From positions 124,001 through 188,000 of the forward strand of contig JAWNZC010000285.1 in the NCBI GenBank assembly GCA_035771165.1: a DNA stretch of 64,000 bases, given 5' to 3'. Numbering within the stretch: position 1 is the stretch's first letter; every line of letters starts with the position of its first letter. Made by a program: the position numbers and the translations under genes. This document shows positions 30,832-41,032 of the stretch, piece after piece. Under the pieces are notes generated by a model. That model saw only the letters and a list, made by a program, of their open reading frames with translations. It had not been told where the DNA came from and did not search any database. The DNA is from Paragorgia papillata (lineage: Eukaryota; Cnidaria; Anthozoa; Scleralcyonacea; Coralliidae).

Positions 30832-31174
30832 GAATTTGATTAAAGACGTGATTAAAGAGAAATTACACGACATTGTTTGTGTTCCTCAGTTAACTTTGTT
30901 TGCTCAAAAAGAGTTAGGGAGTCTTGTTGCAGTAGTAGTTGAAGCGGTGGAAAAAGTTTTGGATGAAAAACTGAAAGAAATAGGTTTCGACGACGGTGAA
31001 TTTAAAGTAGACGTGAAGAGTGCTTTGAACGTGGGCATCGATTTACTTGTACGTAATATATTACGTGATTTTGGGTATCGTAATATCGTTGCTGCAAATA
31101 CTATTGCCACAAAGCTGACTGATATTGAGAGGAGAGTGGGAGGTATAAAAGTTACAGGAAGAATCCAGTTTTAA
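30824..31174 (+). CDS. Polinton protein with possible histone-fold-like helices
   Basis: An intact 116-codon frame. A first helix (LTLFAQKELGSLVAVVVEAV) is followed by a long middle helix (VDVKSALNVGIDLLVRNILR), a loop and a short last helix with TIATKLTDIERRVGG. The order short-long-short, the threonine-isoleucine loop and the terminal DIERR recall histone-fold proteins (compare the TI...DI...RR pattern at the end of H3 and of archaeal histones). That reading is an inference from pattern alone. It overlaps the preceding gene by 8 bases. Confidence 0.5.
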   Translation: MSKNLIKDVIKEKLHDIVCVPQLTLFAQKELGSLVAVVVEAVEKVLDEKLKEIGFDDGEFKVDVKSALNVGIDLLVRNILRDFGYRNIVAANTIATKLTDIERRVGGIKVTGRIQF

Positions 31175-31232
31175 CGACGCCGCCGTTTATTCCTCCTCCT
31201 CCCATTCCTGCTGCGTCAAAATATTTGATGTA

Positions 31233-31514
31233 TTGAACAGTAGTGATTGTGTAAAAAAAAAGGCATGGGGTAGTGGGTGTGGATGCGGACGAATGGATTT
31301 GGCTGGGAAATTATTGTGTGATCCGAACGAAAATCAAAGAGAATTTATTGAATTTAACAAAATATGGGATGTATTGAACAGTAGTGATTGCGTAGGAAAT
31401 GTAAAAGTAACGTGTGTAAAAAAAAATTATTTTCATAGATATGAGGATAATGTTTATTTTGAACTATATGGTGTTTGGGAATCATTGGGGCTTATAGATA
31501 TTATCGAACATTAG
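31233..31514 (+). CDS. Small cysteine-containing Polinton ORF
   Basis: 93 codons; GSGCGCGRMDLAGKLLCDPN near the start. The sequence VLNSSDCV occurs in both halves because a 25-bp stretch (gtattgaacagtagtgattg) is repeated at about 31228 and 31370, so an internal duplication has occurred. No family recognised. Confidence 0.35.
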   Translation: MNSSDCVKKKAWGSGCGCGRMDLAGKLLCDPNENQREFIEFNKIWDVLNSSDCVGNVKVTCVKKNYFHRYEDNVYFELYGVWESLGLIDIIEH

Positions 31515-31706
31515 CACAAAATATCTCAAAAAAAGATCATGATTTTAGTTTTTTATGCAATTTCCTGTTTGTCAGAGATTTTTTAAAAATTGTTTAAATT
31601 TTTTATGTGTAAATACTATTTTTTCTGAAGAATATATAAATGAGTGTGCAAATTTTATAACGAGTCTTTAACCTTATATGGATTAAAGTAAAAAAAATTT
31701 AGTTTT

Positions 31707-31806
31707 TCATTCATTCATTCATTCATTCATTCATTCATTCATTCATTCATTCATTCATTCATTCATTCATTCATTCATTCATTCATTCATTCATTCATTC
31801 ATTCAT
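31707..31806 (+). repeat. (CATT)n microsatellite
   Basis: About 25 uninterrupted copies of cattcatt, ending 13 bases before the next ORF start. Likely an expansion in the 5' UTR of that gene. Confidence 0.95.
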
Positions 31807-31818
31807 CATTCATTCATC

Positions 31819-32628
31819 ATGGAACTGTATATGCGTGAATATACTTCGGATGAACGAGTATTAGTGAAATATCCTGATTTTTCACGAAAAATTGTAGCTC
31901 TTGTGAAAAAAACCGGGAAAGCAACGCTTTGTAAAGTATTCCCTACGAGTAAAGAATGCAAAAAAATTACGATGAATAGCGCGATGGAATTAAATTTGGA
32001 TTTAATTCCGAATTTAATCAATACGTTTCAACAAGCAAATTCAAAGATAAATTGTAACGAGCAACAGCATATTTTGGTTGGTGACTTTTTCAATTACAAG
32101 AAAGACCCTATGCGTCTCGTACTACGGAATAACGACTTCGGCAGCGGTGAGCTTGTTCTTCAAAAAAAGTTGAACGTTATTCCAGATGAAGATATGATCT
32201 TCGCCAACGAGAACGACGACGACGAGCATTCGTACAACGAATTTGCAGCTCCTCCTGTATCTGGTGTTGTTGAAGAATGGGAAGATCAATGGGGAACTTT
32301 TTCATTCAAAAAATCCGACGATTTGGAAGAAGTTGGTTGCGAATTGGCGAAAATCTATCACGGTGTAGTCGGTACAGCGAGTGGAAAGAATAAGAGGAAG
32401 AACGGAAAGAATGATAAAGCAGACAAGAGGAAGAAGCCCTTACCAGCAGAAGCAGAAGTTAATAGTACTACTACGGGTACTGTTAATGCATGTGAGTTCG
32501 ATGAAATTGATTCTGATAGTGAAATTGAATTATCTAGGAAAAACAAAAAACAAAAAATTCTAGAATCTGACGACGATGAAGAAAAAATAAATTTGGACGA
32601 ATCTGAAAAAAAAGATAAAATAAAATAA
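31819..32628 (+). CDS. Polinton protein, acidic/basic C-terminal tail, unknown
   Basis: An intact 269-codon frame, one of the longest in the element. The N-terminal 110 residues look folded (VALVKKTGKATLCKVF, HILVGDFFNYKKDPMRLVLR). The C-terminal half is disordered, with lysine clusters (KNKRKNGKNDKADKRKK) alternating with acidic clusters (ESDDDEEKINLDESEKK). Such tails suit nucleic-acid or chromatin binding, or capsid packing. I recognise no family. It lies just before the integrase. Confidence 0.6.
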   Translation: MELYMREYTSDERVLVKYPDFSRKIVALVKKTGKATLCKVFPTSKECKKITMNSAMELNLDLIPNLINTFQQANSKINCNEQQHILVGDFFNYKKDPMRLVLRNNDFGSGELVLQKKLNVIPDEDMIFANENDDDEHSYNEFAAPPVSGVVEEWEDQWGTFSFKKSDDLEEVGCELAKIYHGVVGTASGKNKRKNGKNDKADKRKKPLPAEAEVNSTTTGTVNACEFDEIDSDSEIELSRKNKKQKILESDDDEEKINLDESEKKDKIK

Positions 32629-32803
32629 CCGATGTAGCTTTAGTAGAATTATTGCATTATTACACAAAACATGAATTAAGTTTAGAAGATTGGTTTTGTC
32701 AGTATGATTAGTACTGGTGAAATAGAAGATATCAAAATATTACTTCGAAAGCTCTGCATTGATATTAATTAAATTTTTTATTTATTTTTTTCAGAAAAAA
32801 AAA

Positions 32804-33429
32804 ATGAGTAAAAAAACACAACGTTTTTCAGAATATTTTATCAGAAAAGCATCTAGACTGCTGAAAGGAGAAACATTTGATAAAGAACAATTAGAAAAAT
32901 ATAGACAACATAAAACTAGTAAAAAAAATATAAACGTTTAAATATTAATGTAGTTAGTAAAAATGATCAATGGGCTATTGATTTAGCAGAAAATAAAGAT
33001 TTAGCACGATTTAATAGACAATATCGCTATTGGCTTGTGTGTATTGATATTTATTAAAGATATGTTTGGGTGAAGAAAAAAACTGGGGAAAATACGGCAA
33101 ATAAATTTGAAAATATTTTGAAAAAAGAAGATCCTCCTAAAAAAATACAATGCGACGAAGGAACGGAATTTCAGGTGATCCGTAAAAAATTGAGTAAAAA
33201 ATATGGATTTTCTGTTTTTCATACTCACAACCGGGAAATTAAAACGTCGTATGTTGAAAGAGTAATTCAAACTTTAAAAAAAATGGTGAGACGCGTTTTA
33301 ACATTGACTGGAGAATTCGATTATTTTACTTATCTTCCCATTATTATTGAAAGATATAATAAATCGCCGCATCGAAGTTTGGGAGGATTTACACCGAATG
33401 AGATTTACCGTGGGAAAAAAATAAATTAA
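32804..33429 (+). pseudogene. Polinton retroviral-type integrase, frameshifted
   Basis: The ATG at 32804 follows a polypyrimidine-CAG stretch. The N-terminal part (KKTQRFSEYFIRKASRLLKG) ends at a TAA near 32940; a frame change then leads into the catalytic core with WAIDLAE (first Asp), YWLVCIDIY, a TAA at 33055-33057, IQCDEGTEF (second Asp) and TSYVERVIQTLKKM (Glu), then NKSPHRSLGGFTPNEIYRGK. This is the DDE core with the GLTP-like end of Polinton integrases, which join element ends to target DNA. The C-terminal chromodomain seen in some families is absent or beyond 33429. Confidence 0.88.
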
Positions 33430-33622
33430 AAGTATAATGCTGGGAAAAATGATTTCTCCGATTACTTTCACAAAGGACGTATTGAAGGAAGGAAGTACCG
33501 TACGTATTGCACGCGGAAAAACAAATATTTTTAAAAAATACCGAACCCGTGACGTATGAATTAGAAGATTTGAATAACGAAAAAATTACGGGGATATTTT
33601 ATCGGGAAGAACTACAAAAAAT

Positions 33623-34583
33623 ATGAATTTACAAATTTTAAGCAACACCGTACGCGAGGGACGTACTAATTACACTAATTACGCGTTAAATGTGACTTTC
33701 GAAGTAACGTCTGTTTCCTATCCATCTACAACGAAAAATATAGCGGACGATGAATGTTTTTTTTCGTTACGTCTACAGTACCGTGAATTTAAATGGATTG
33801 CGGCGACCACTAGCTATCAAGACTGTATTTTACAAATAAATACGGGAAAATTTATTGTTCGTCAAGGATTTTACAGTATAGAAAAGTTAATAAAATACAT
33901 AAATAACGCTTTAGACGAATACGACGTTTCTGTGATATTCAATAATAATGGGAAAGTAAAAATAACGACTAACGGATACGCGGAGTATTGGTTAGCTCAA
34001 GAGGATTATAGAGCCATCGCGGCTCATGATGGTTTGATATTGAATGATTTACATTTTTCCAGAGCATCGATCGACAAAACAAAACAAACTCCAAATTTTT
34101 ATGTCGATGTGGATTTAAAATTTTCTAAAAAAATACCTTTTATGCTCGGATTTAATTTGGAAGAAAATCAATTTTCTCAGACCGTTGGTTCAGGAAAAAT
34201 CGAAAGTACATTTAAATCGCGCATGGGTGATTATTTACGCCATATTTCTGATGGAATGGATAAAATGTTTATTTATTGCGAAGAATTAGAAAGAAGTTTA
34301 GTGGGGGGTACGTCATCGGAAATATTAACAGTAGTTCCTATTTGATGGAGTGAACAGGGAAAAGGAAATGGGGAATTAATTGTCCACGCTCCTTCCGGCA
34401 GTTTCAGTGAAAAGAAAGTTTAAAAAAATGAAAATTTCTTCCTTACACGTAGTATTAAAAGATAGTGTGGGAAATAAAATACCAAAATTTAAATATTATA
34501 AATATAAAAAATTGTCAAGTAACAGAACCCACAATTTCGAAACAGTATATTTTTTTTGCCAAACGTTTTTTATTATTTATTAA
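33623..34583 (+). pseudogene. Minor capsid (penton-like) protein of the Polinton
   Basis: An open 240-codon frame ends at a TGA (34343-34345) after DKMFIYCEELERSLVGG and LTVVPI, the conserved end-region of Polinton penton homologues. A second frame carries KMKISSLHVVLKDSVGNKIP, matching the final strand region (a D..G..IPF-like block). At least one stop and one frameshift separate them. The family forms the pentameric vertex in Polinton/adintovirus capsids, a single jelly-roll. Placement between integrase and major capsid gene supports the call. Confidence 0.7.
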
Positions 34584-34861
34584 CGAAAAAAATAATTCTT
34601 ATGGAACTGAAAAGAAACATTTACCATTTTTTTGAACAGATACTAGAAATATTCAAGAAAAAGTTCAGTTTTTTATTTCATATGAAAATGATACTTATAC
34701 GTTAAAGGACGAAGAACTTACAATTTATTTAAATTTATACGATGAAATCGAAAAAAATGTATAAAAAACAAATGTTGGGGAGGAAAATCATTTTAATATT
34801 TGATTTTTTGTTGAGGAAGGACAAGCAAATTGAAAAAAAAAATTGAAAAAAAATTTTAAAA

Positions 34862-35107
34862 ATGAGTAATTTAACTGAAAAAGATTATATTGATTTATTA
34901 AATGGAAGAAAAAATGGCGGACATTATCAATCTGGTCATTTCTTAATTGCGAGAGAAGAAAAATCAAATAAAGAAGAGATTCTGTTGCAAGGAAAAGTTG
35001 GATTACCCGCAAATATGAATCAAGATCACGATAAAAGTTTACCTGAAAAAAGTGGTAAAAGAAGAAAAAGAAATACTCATGAAGCTGATTTATTAAGATT
35101 AAATTAA
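34862..35107 (+). CDS. Small charged Polinton ORF, unknown
   Basis: 81 codons. LTEKDYIDLLNGRKNGGHYQ and a lysine/arginine-rich end (KSGKRRKRNTHEADLLRLN). Upstream at 34612-34763 is a short stretch with ENDTYTLKDEELTIYLNLYD lacking a clean start, probably the remains of another small gene. No family recognised. Confidence 0.4.
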   Translation: MSNLTEKDYIDLLNGRKNGGHYQSGHFLIAREEKSNKEEILLQGKVGLPANMNQDHDKSLPEKSGKRRKRNTHEADLLRLN

Positions 35108-35213
35108 ATAAAATAATAAAAAAAAAAAAAAATTGTGTTATTAAAAAAAAATATTCAGTGTTGATTTGATTGTTATTGAGTAAAGAATTAAAAAAAAAAA
35201 AAAAAAAAAAAAT

Positions 35214-35369
35214 ATGGTAAGAAGAAATTCACGAAAAAAAAGACCAAGAAGAAGAAGAAGATGAAGAAGAAGCGCACAAAAAGGGTGTGAGTTTGGTGCG
35301 GGGATGGCACTTGGAATGTTTCTTCCTCAAGTGTTGAGTACGGGAGAAATATTGAAAATTAATATTTAA
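35214..35369 (+). pseudogene. pX-like small basic Polinton protein, one TGA
   Basis: A 51-codon frame: an arginine-rich start (RRNSRKKRPRRRRR), an in-frame TGA at 35262-35264, then a glycine- and hydrophobic stretch (GCEFGAGMALGMFLPQVL). Adintoviruses and adenoviruses encode small basic-plus-hydrophobic core or membrane-active proteins of this shape beside the capsid genes. The TGA lies in an arginine run and fits a CGA-to-TGA transition. The family link is by composition and place only. Confidence 0.45.
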
Positions 35370-35402
35370 AACAAAATTTATACAAAAAAAAAAATTAAAA
35401 AA

Positions 35403-36700
35403 AATGGTCCAACAGAGAAAGAAGTTGAGCGACACGATACATTGTTTAGTAATTCGTTAAAATTGTTTAATTCAACACCTTTTAACGATATTTTTGTGGA
35501 AACAAGAGAAGATGAGATTTTCCCCATACCAAAAGATCCTCATTCTGACGTATACACATTTACCCGTAATGGAAAACAAGCGAAGCAGAATTACATGCAA
35601 CCCTATCTATTAGACATAGAACGGCTAATGCTTTAAGTACCGCTAATGCGAATGTTGTACCACCACCTATGCCGTTAAACCTCATGTGGAAGGCTAAAGA
35701 ATTAAAACTGAATGAAAATTTAGTTACGCCTTCTGATAATTTTAGTTATTTTAGTTTGTATATTAATTAATTTTCTTACACGTACAACTCCTGAAATGTA
35801 TAAAGATTCACCACAATTAAACGGATGTTATCTCGATACAGCTGGAGAGATGTAAACTCAATTGGGTAACAATGCTGGAATGCTAGCAAGACGTAACCTT
35901 ACAAATAATGTAGAGGTGAACTTAATTGATAAACTTGATTTACCTTGTTTCAGTGATGGTGGTGGTGAAACATTTATTCCAACAGCTTTTAAAGTTGAAG
36001 TAAAGCTATCAGGAGCAACTAACGCGTTAATATGTAAAGGCGTGCGCCATATTGATATGGAATTGGCAGATGCGCGAATTTCATTGGACAATTTTAGCTT
36101 AAAAATCCCAATTTTTAAACCGAAAGATCAATTAGCGAATGATTTAAATACTTCGTTTATTACAAATGGTCAAGAGGCTAAATATTATACTACTACATTT
36201 CGTACAATCTCAGTTCCTGTGGCACAAGGAAGAAGAAAGTAATTGAGAATGATATTTTTAACGGAAGTTGCCCCGTTCGTGTATTTATGATGTATCTTCG
36301 AGCTAATAACTTCAACGGTACTTTTGCCACCAATTTTCTTAACTTTCGATGGGAAGGTTATTCATCCGTCACCGTCGCAGAAAATAATGTGACCGTAACA
36401 ACTGAAAAGAATTCACAACAGGCTTATAATTTGCTACGAAAAACACTTAACAAAAATTACTCAGAAATGCCCTTTACTTACAATGATTTTTTGAATGGTT
36501 ACGCTATTTTTGGGTTTGATTTAACATCGAATCACGATACTCATTTGAAAGTATTACCAAATCGTCCAAGTGGTGTAGTTAATATACACACTGAATTCAC
36601 CAATGATGTAAATGGTGGAAACATGATTTTTATCGGTGAATTTCGTAATGAAATAAAAGTGGGGTTACAAATACCTGCACGTTCATTATACAATATATGA
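35403..36700 (+). pseudogene. Major capsid protein (double jelly-roll) of the Polinton, broken
   Basis: An N-terminal piece (to 35636) has STPFNDIFVETREDEIFPI. A degraded middle (35637-35860) carries VVPPPMPLNLMWKA. Positions 35862-36242 hold a further jelly-roll part with SGATNALICKGVRHIDMELADA. Positions 36287-36700 hold the conserved C-terminus: YNDFLNGYAIFGFDLTSNHD, then the end-strand FIGEFRNEIKVGL. This GY..F.FDLT block is characteristic of Polinton/adintovirus hexons. At least four frame changes or stops occur. The family usually has 500-650 residues; the fragments add up to about 430. Confidence 0.75.
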
Positions 36701-36990
36701 AAATGGAAGAAAAATCGCAACAAGACAAAAAAGAAAGAAATAAAACTATAAAAATTGTTGACAAAAAAGAACATATCATTGTCTATCCTACTGATGGGGA
36801 CAACATGATGCTATATATCAGTGAATTTTGTAATGAAATAAAAGTGGGATTAAAATCTGTGCACAATAAAAAGCTGTGTTAGTTTATATTACTTTTTATT
36901 TTACTTTTACCTGTGAGAATGGAAAGAGCGCAACAACAGCAAAAAGAACATATCATTGTCCATCCTGTTGTTTCAAAATGTGGTTAAAAA
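36701..36990 (+). repeat. Tandem duplications of the capsid-gene end
   Basis: The stretch aattt(c/t)g(t)aatgaaataaaagtggg occurs at about 36640 and 36824, and aaagaacatatcattgtc(t/c)atcct at about 36766 and 36945. The block behind the capsid gene is therefore built from two or three diverged copies of a unit of about 180 bp. A 61-codon frame (36697-36882) results from this and is not a separate gene. Confidence 0.6.
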
Positions 36991-37013
36991 AAAAATGGGG
37001 AAAATGGGGAAAA

Positions 37014-37914
37014 TGGGAAAAGAAGAAGAAGAAAAAGGAGGAGAAGAAGAAGGAGAAGAAGGAGAAGGAGAAGAAGGAGAAGAAGGAGAAGAAGGAGAAA
37101 AAGGAGAAGAAGGAGAAGAAGAGAAGAAGGAGAATGAGAAAAGAAGGAGAAAAAGGAGAAGAAGGAGAAGAAGGAGAAGAAGGAGAAGAAAGAAGAAGAA
37201 AGAAGAAGAAAGAAGAAGAAAGAAGAAGAAAGAAGGAAGAAAGAAGGAAGAAAGAAAGAAGGAAGAAAGAAGAAAGAAGGAAGGAAGAAAGGAAGGAAGA
37301 AAGAAGGAAGAAAGAAGGAAGAAAGAAGGAAGAAAGAAGGAAGAAAGAAAGAAAGAAGGAAGAAAGAAAGAAGGAAGAAAGAAAGAAGGAAGAAGAAAGA
37401 AGAAAGAAGGAAGAAGGAAGAAAGAAGAAGGAAGAACGAAGAAGGAAGAAGGAAGAAGAAGGAAGAAGAAGGAAGAAGAAAGAAGAAGAAGAAGAAGAAG
37501 AAAGAAGAAGAAAGAAGAAGAAAGAAGAAGAAAGAAGAAGAAAGAAGAAGAAAGAAGAAGAAGAAAGAAGAAGAAAGAAGAAGAAAGAAGAAGAAAGAAG
37601 AAGAAAGAAGAAGAAAGAAGAAAGAAGAAGAAAGAAGAAGAAAGAAGAAGAAAGAAGAAGAAAGAAGAAAGAAGAAGAAAGAAGAAGAAAGAAGAAGAAA
37701 GAAAGAAGAAAGAAGAAGAAAGAAGAAGAAAGAAGAAGAAAGAAGAAGAAGAAGAAAGAAGAAGAAGAAGAAAGAAGAAGAAAGAAGAAGAAAGAAGAAA
37801 GAAAGAAGAAGAAAGAAGAAGAAAGAAGAAGAAAGAAGAAGAAAGAAGAAGAAAGAAGAAGAAAGAAGAGGAAAGAAGAAGAAAGAAGAAGAAGAAGAAG
37901 AAGAAGAAGAAAAT
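37014..37914 (+). repeat. Purine-only (GAA/GAAGAAA)n tract, 0.9 kb
   Basis: About 900 bases of G and A on the plus strand with only two or three pyrimidines. The sub-repeats are agaagaaag, gaaggaagaa and gaagaaagaagaa. Open frames of 300-350 codons on both strands (poly Glu/Lys/Arg and poly Phe/Ser/Leu) are products of this composition, not genes. The exact length in an assembly is unreliable. Confidence 0.95.
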
Positions 37915-38245
37915 GAAGATGACAATTCTTTTTCTGATGAAAGTATGAGTGAAGAGGAAGAAAATGATGATGAAGAACAAATATTAAAATCTATTATATT
38001 ATATAATCAACTTTTAAAACAAAAAAAAGAAAAGAAAAGGAAAATAATTTTTACCGCAAATTAAATCATTTCTTAAAGCAAATATGCGAGAGAAAAAACA
38101 CTTTATATAATAAAAATTTACAAAAAAAAATAATTGTGTTATCACAAAATATCGAAAATAAAAAAATACCTGTAAAATGTTCACGTGAGTATTTTTTTAT
38201 TCTTCAAAAAATAATCAAAAAATAATTGATCCATTCGATCTTAAG

Positions 38246-38452
38246 TTGATGGTGTGTGAAGAACATTGTTTAAACGGTATATTTGAACAAACTTGTAATT
38301 ATATTACTTCAATTAAAAAAAAAATTTGTGTAAATAAATTACAATTAATTGATACAAATAAATTGAATGAAGTTTTACAACATTTAAAGGCAGAAAACGA
38401 ACAAAGAAAATTGTTGCAGGGAATTAAAAAACTCATGGAAGAAAAAAAATGA
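38246..38452 (+). CDS. Small Polinton ORF, unknown
   Basis: 68 codons: MVCEEHCLNGIFEQTCNYIT, ending in a charged helix (LKAENEQRKLLQGIKKLMEE). The stop is followed at once (38454) by the next start. No family recognised; possibly a coiled-coil partner of the next protein. Confidence 0.4.
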   Translation: MMVCEEHCLNGIFEQTCNYITSIKKKICVNKLQLIDTNKLNEVLQHLKAENEQRKLLQGIKKLMEEKK

Positions 38453-38453
38453 A

Positions 38454-39253
38454 ATGATGAATTTTACAAAAACGGGGCAGAAACAACGAATTGGCGAAAG
38501 TATGATTCAATTTTTAAAACAAAAAAATGGGATTAAACGTAAAGCTGATAAAGAAAAAAAAGCAGAAGAAGAAGAGGATAGTAGTGCTGCGGGTGTGGCA
38601 GTTTTAACTCCCTCCGAAGTAAGAATAGAATCATTTTTCAAAAAAAAGGGAATAAATGATGAAAATATAAAAATGGGTAAATCTTCTATTAACAAAGCAG
38701 ATTTAATATATGATTTATCCCATAACGCTTCTAAGTCGGTATCTTTTAATTTAACTCCTAATGAGCATGATAGAGGATTAGCATGTTTAAAAAAAAAATA
38801 TGCCCGCCAATTATATACGTAATAATTTATTAAAAAAAAATGTGTCCCTTAATAGCAGTGGTTCCGACCACGACAGCAGTATTCTTTTGGATGAAGGGGC
38901 TAGTACTTCTTCGCCGTCACCGATCAAAAAACAAAAAAAAGATAAATCACCACTATTCAAATACGCTCAATACAATCGTACAGCATTACGAGGAAGAAAA
39001 AAAAGTGCTCAAAAAACAAGTTAAAAGAAGAAAACTACTTTACCTACCGGTTTTGACTATGAGGAGGATTACGAAACAGATCTTTGAAAAAAACAAAAAA
39101 AAAAAAAATCACCACTATTCAAATACGCTCAATACAATCGTACAGCATTACGAGGAAGAAAAAAAAGTGCTCAAAAAACAAGTTAAAAGAAGAAAACTAC
39201 TTTACCTACCGGTTTTGACTATGAGGAGGATTACGAAACAGATCTTTGATTAA
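38454..39253 (+). pseudogene. Polinton structural-type ORF with a duplicated C-terminal block
   Basis: The first frame (38454-38822) is lysine-rich at the start and holds LTPSEVRIESFFKKKGINDE. A frame change in an A-run near 38790 leads to 38800-39024 (SSGSDHDSSILLDEGASTSS). The segment from 38944 to about 39088, with PLFKYAQYNRTALRGRKK and GFDYEEDYETDL, is repeated almost exactly at 39106-39250. The position upstream of the protease suggests a capsid-associated or protease-substrate protein. No family recognised. Confidence 0.45.
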
Positions 39254-39258
39254 AAAAA

Positions 39259-39752
39259 ATGAATTGTAAAGACTTATGTTTTTTAAAGCGGTTTCTTTTT
39301 ACAGCCGAAGTTAATGAAATAGCGTCACATATTTTTTTTTTAAAACAATTTTTTCTTGGTACTTTTTCGGCTGATCAGTTTCCCAAAAATATTGAAAAGA
39401 AAAAAGAAAAAACGCGTGTTGCTGGATATGGAATACGGATGAATCCCACTAAGAGGGTAAACACTGGGTTGCCGAACGGATAGATAATAAAAAAATGTAT
39501 TTTTTTGATAGCTTTGCGAAAACTGTAAATTTTTATGATAGAGAATATTGGAAAAAATATGCGGAACAAAAAAATATGAAATTCATCTATGTACAAGAAA
39601 AAATTTTGCAATCAATTATTACGTATACTTGTGGTTATTGGTGCTTATTATATTTGTACAATAAAAGTAGAAATAAAATTGAAAATAGTAATAAATGGAA
39701 AATAAAAAATGTAAAATATAAACGTAGAATAAAAAATGATGTGGAATTTTAA
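39259..39752 (+). pseudogene. Adenain-type cysteine protease of the Polinton
   Basis: The first frame starts NCKDLCFLKRFLF and holds LGTFSADQFPKNI, the usual N-terminal block before the active site. A frameshift near 39430-39445 leads to the block with GKHWVAERI (catalytic His), then YFFDSFAKTV (Asp and following region) and ITYTCGYWCLLYL (catalytic Cys). This His-Asp-Cys order and spacing is that of adenovirus-type maturation proteases (C5 family), which cut capsid precursors. Apart from one frameshift it is well preserved. About 160 residues, normal for the family. Confidence 0.85.
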
Positions 39753-40195
39753 AAAAAAATAGATTTTAGATATGGAAAAATTATTAATAAAATAATATTA
39801 AAAAAATGTAAAAATAATAAAAAAAAAGTACAAAAATGTTGTAATTTTTATAAATCTAAAAAATAAAAAAAACATTTTTTTTTTTAGACTAAATGTATTC
39901 CGTTACATTTTTTACATTGTCGAAATCTTTTCATTTTTATTCTTTTTTTAATTCTGGAGAAGCGTGCTTTTTTTTGCTTTTTTTTCTTGTTTCCATACTC
40001 TCTTTTTTAAAGAAGGCCTAATAATGATAGTAAAGGAAGAAATCCTTCTTTTTGTCTTTTTGTGATTTTTTTGGTTTTCCTCCTCGTTGTCTTTTTTTGT
40101 TTACTCCACCCCGCTGTCTTTTTTTGTTTACTCCACCTCGCTGTCTTTTTTTGTTTTTACTCATTAATTAATTTTTTTTTCACACAGAAACACCT
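39753..40195. other. AT-rich divide between plus- and minus-strand Polinton genes
   Basis: Long A and T runs and a threefold repeat of tttttttgtttactccacc near 40090-40155. No gene seen. Genes on either side converge here, so it probably holds 3' ends and polyadenylation signals. Confidence 0.5.
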
Positions 40196-40498
40196 TTATC
40201 GCCAAATTGTACCGAATCGTCCCTGTCCGTATACATACGTAGCTGTTCCACCTTTTTGTAGTTTTCTTCTACGCCTTCTTATACTTCCTCCAAATAGTTC
40301 CTTTTTTGATTTTCCGCCAAAATGCTTTTTAAAAATACGTATTTGCCGCCCGATATTAGGAACCCCAAGAAAACCCCCACGTTGGGTTTTCCTTCTACTT
40401 TTTCTTCTTTTTTTTTTTACTACTCCACCCCCTTTTGATGCCTTACCCAATGCTTCTAACATAGGACCTATAATAAATCCTCCTTTTTGCCGAACCAT
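40196..40498 (-). CDS. Basic glycine-rich Polinton protein, core-protein-like
   Basis: An intact 100-codon frame. It contains GGFIIGPMLEALGKASKGGG, then lysine/arginine clusters (KKKRRKSRRKTQRGG; SIRRRRRKLQKGG). The mixture of Gly-hydrophobic and Arg/Lys clusters is like condensed-DNA core proteins of adenoviruses (pVII/pX type) or pX-like adintovirus proteins. That comparison is by composition. It is on the minus strand downstream of the ATPase. Confidence 0.5.
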   Translation of the reverse strand: MVRQKGGFIIGPMLEALGKASKGGGVVKKKRRKSRRKTQRGGFLGVPNIGRQIRIFKKHFGGKSKKELFGGSIRRRRRKLQKGGTATYVYGQGRFGTIWR

Positions 40499-40605
40499 TT
40501 TATTTACACCTTCTTCTTCTCACGGAACTAAAAAAAAAACTATATAATAATATACAATTTTTAAAAAAAAAAAAGTTTTTTTTCTTCATTTATTTACATT
40601 TTTTT

Positions 40606-41012
40606 TTATATATCGTAAATCGTTGTATTTTCACCGGGAAAAATATTAGTTCGAACACGTGAATTATCGTAACCAGTCGTACAATTATCAATTAATAAAT
40701 ATCCGTAAGGATCTTTATTAATATCTGCTAAAACGTAATTGAAAGTCTTTCTTTTTAGTTTCTTATTATCTGATATGGTGTACATATTTCTTACATCGGC
40801 AATATTTTTAAACATTAAATGATATTGACTATTGACACGTGAATTTCGTAATTTTCCGTCACGGTACATTAAATTTTGACATATGAAAATAACACTCATA
40901 TTTTTATGATGCGCATCACGAGATGCAAAATTATTTAAAATATCTAAATTTTCTTTTGAAGACGTACCAATAGTCATAAGATCATCTAAAATTATTAAAG
41001 TATTATTACTTA
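40606..41012 (-). pseudogene. Packaging ATPase (FtsK/A32-like), C-terminal half only
   Basis: The minus-strand frame begins at a Walker B-like block LIILDDLMT, then SVIFICQNLMYRD, YHLMFKNIADVRN and the end PYGYLLIDN and TNIFPGE, all matching Polinton ATPases. The N-terminal half with the Walker A P-loop is absent: the sequence upstream is the polymerase B C-terminus. A deletion has therefore joined the two genes. The protein family pumps the genome into the capsid. Without the P-loop this copy cannot work. Confidence 0.82.
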
Positions 41013-41032
41013 AATTTTAATTCTTTGATCAT

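Noticed and set aside
36876..37980. Four open frames of 310-350 codons (poly Glu/Lys/Arg, poly Phe/Ser/Leu)
   Set aside because: They exist only because the region is a purine repeat without stops on either strand. They are not genes.
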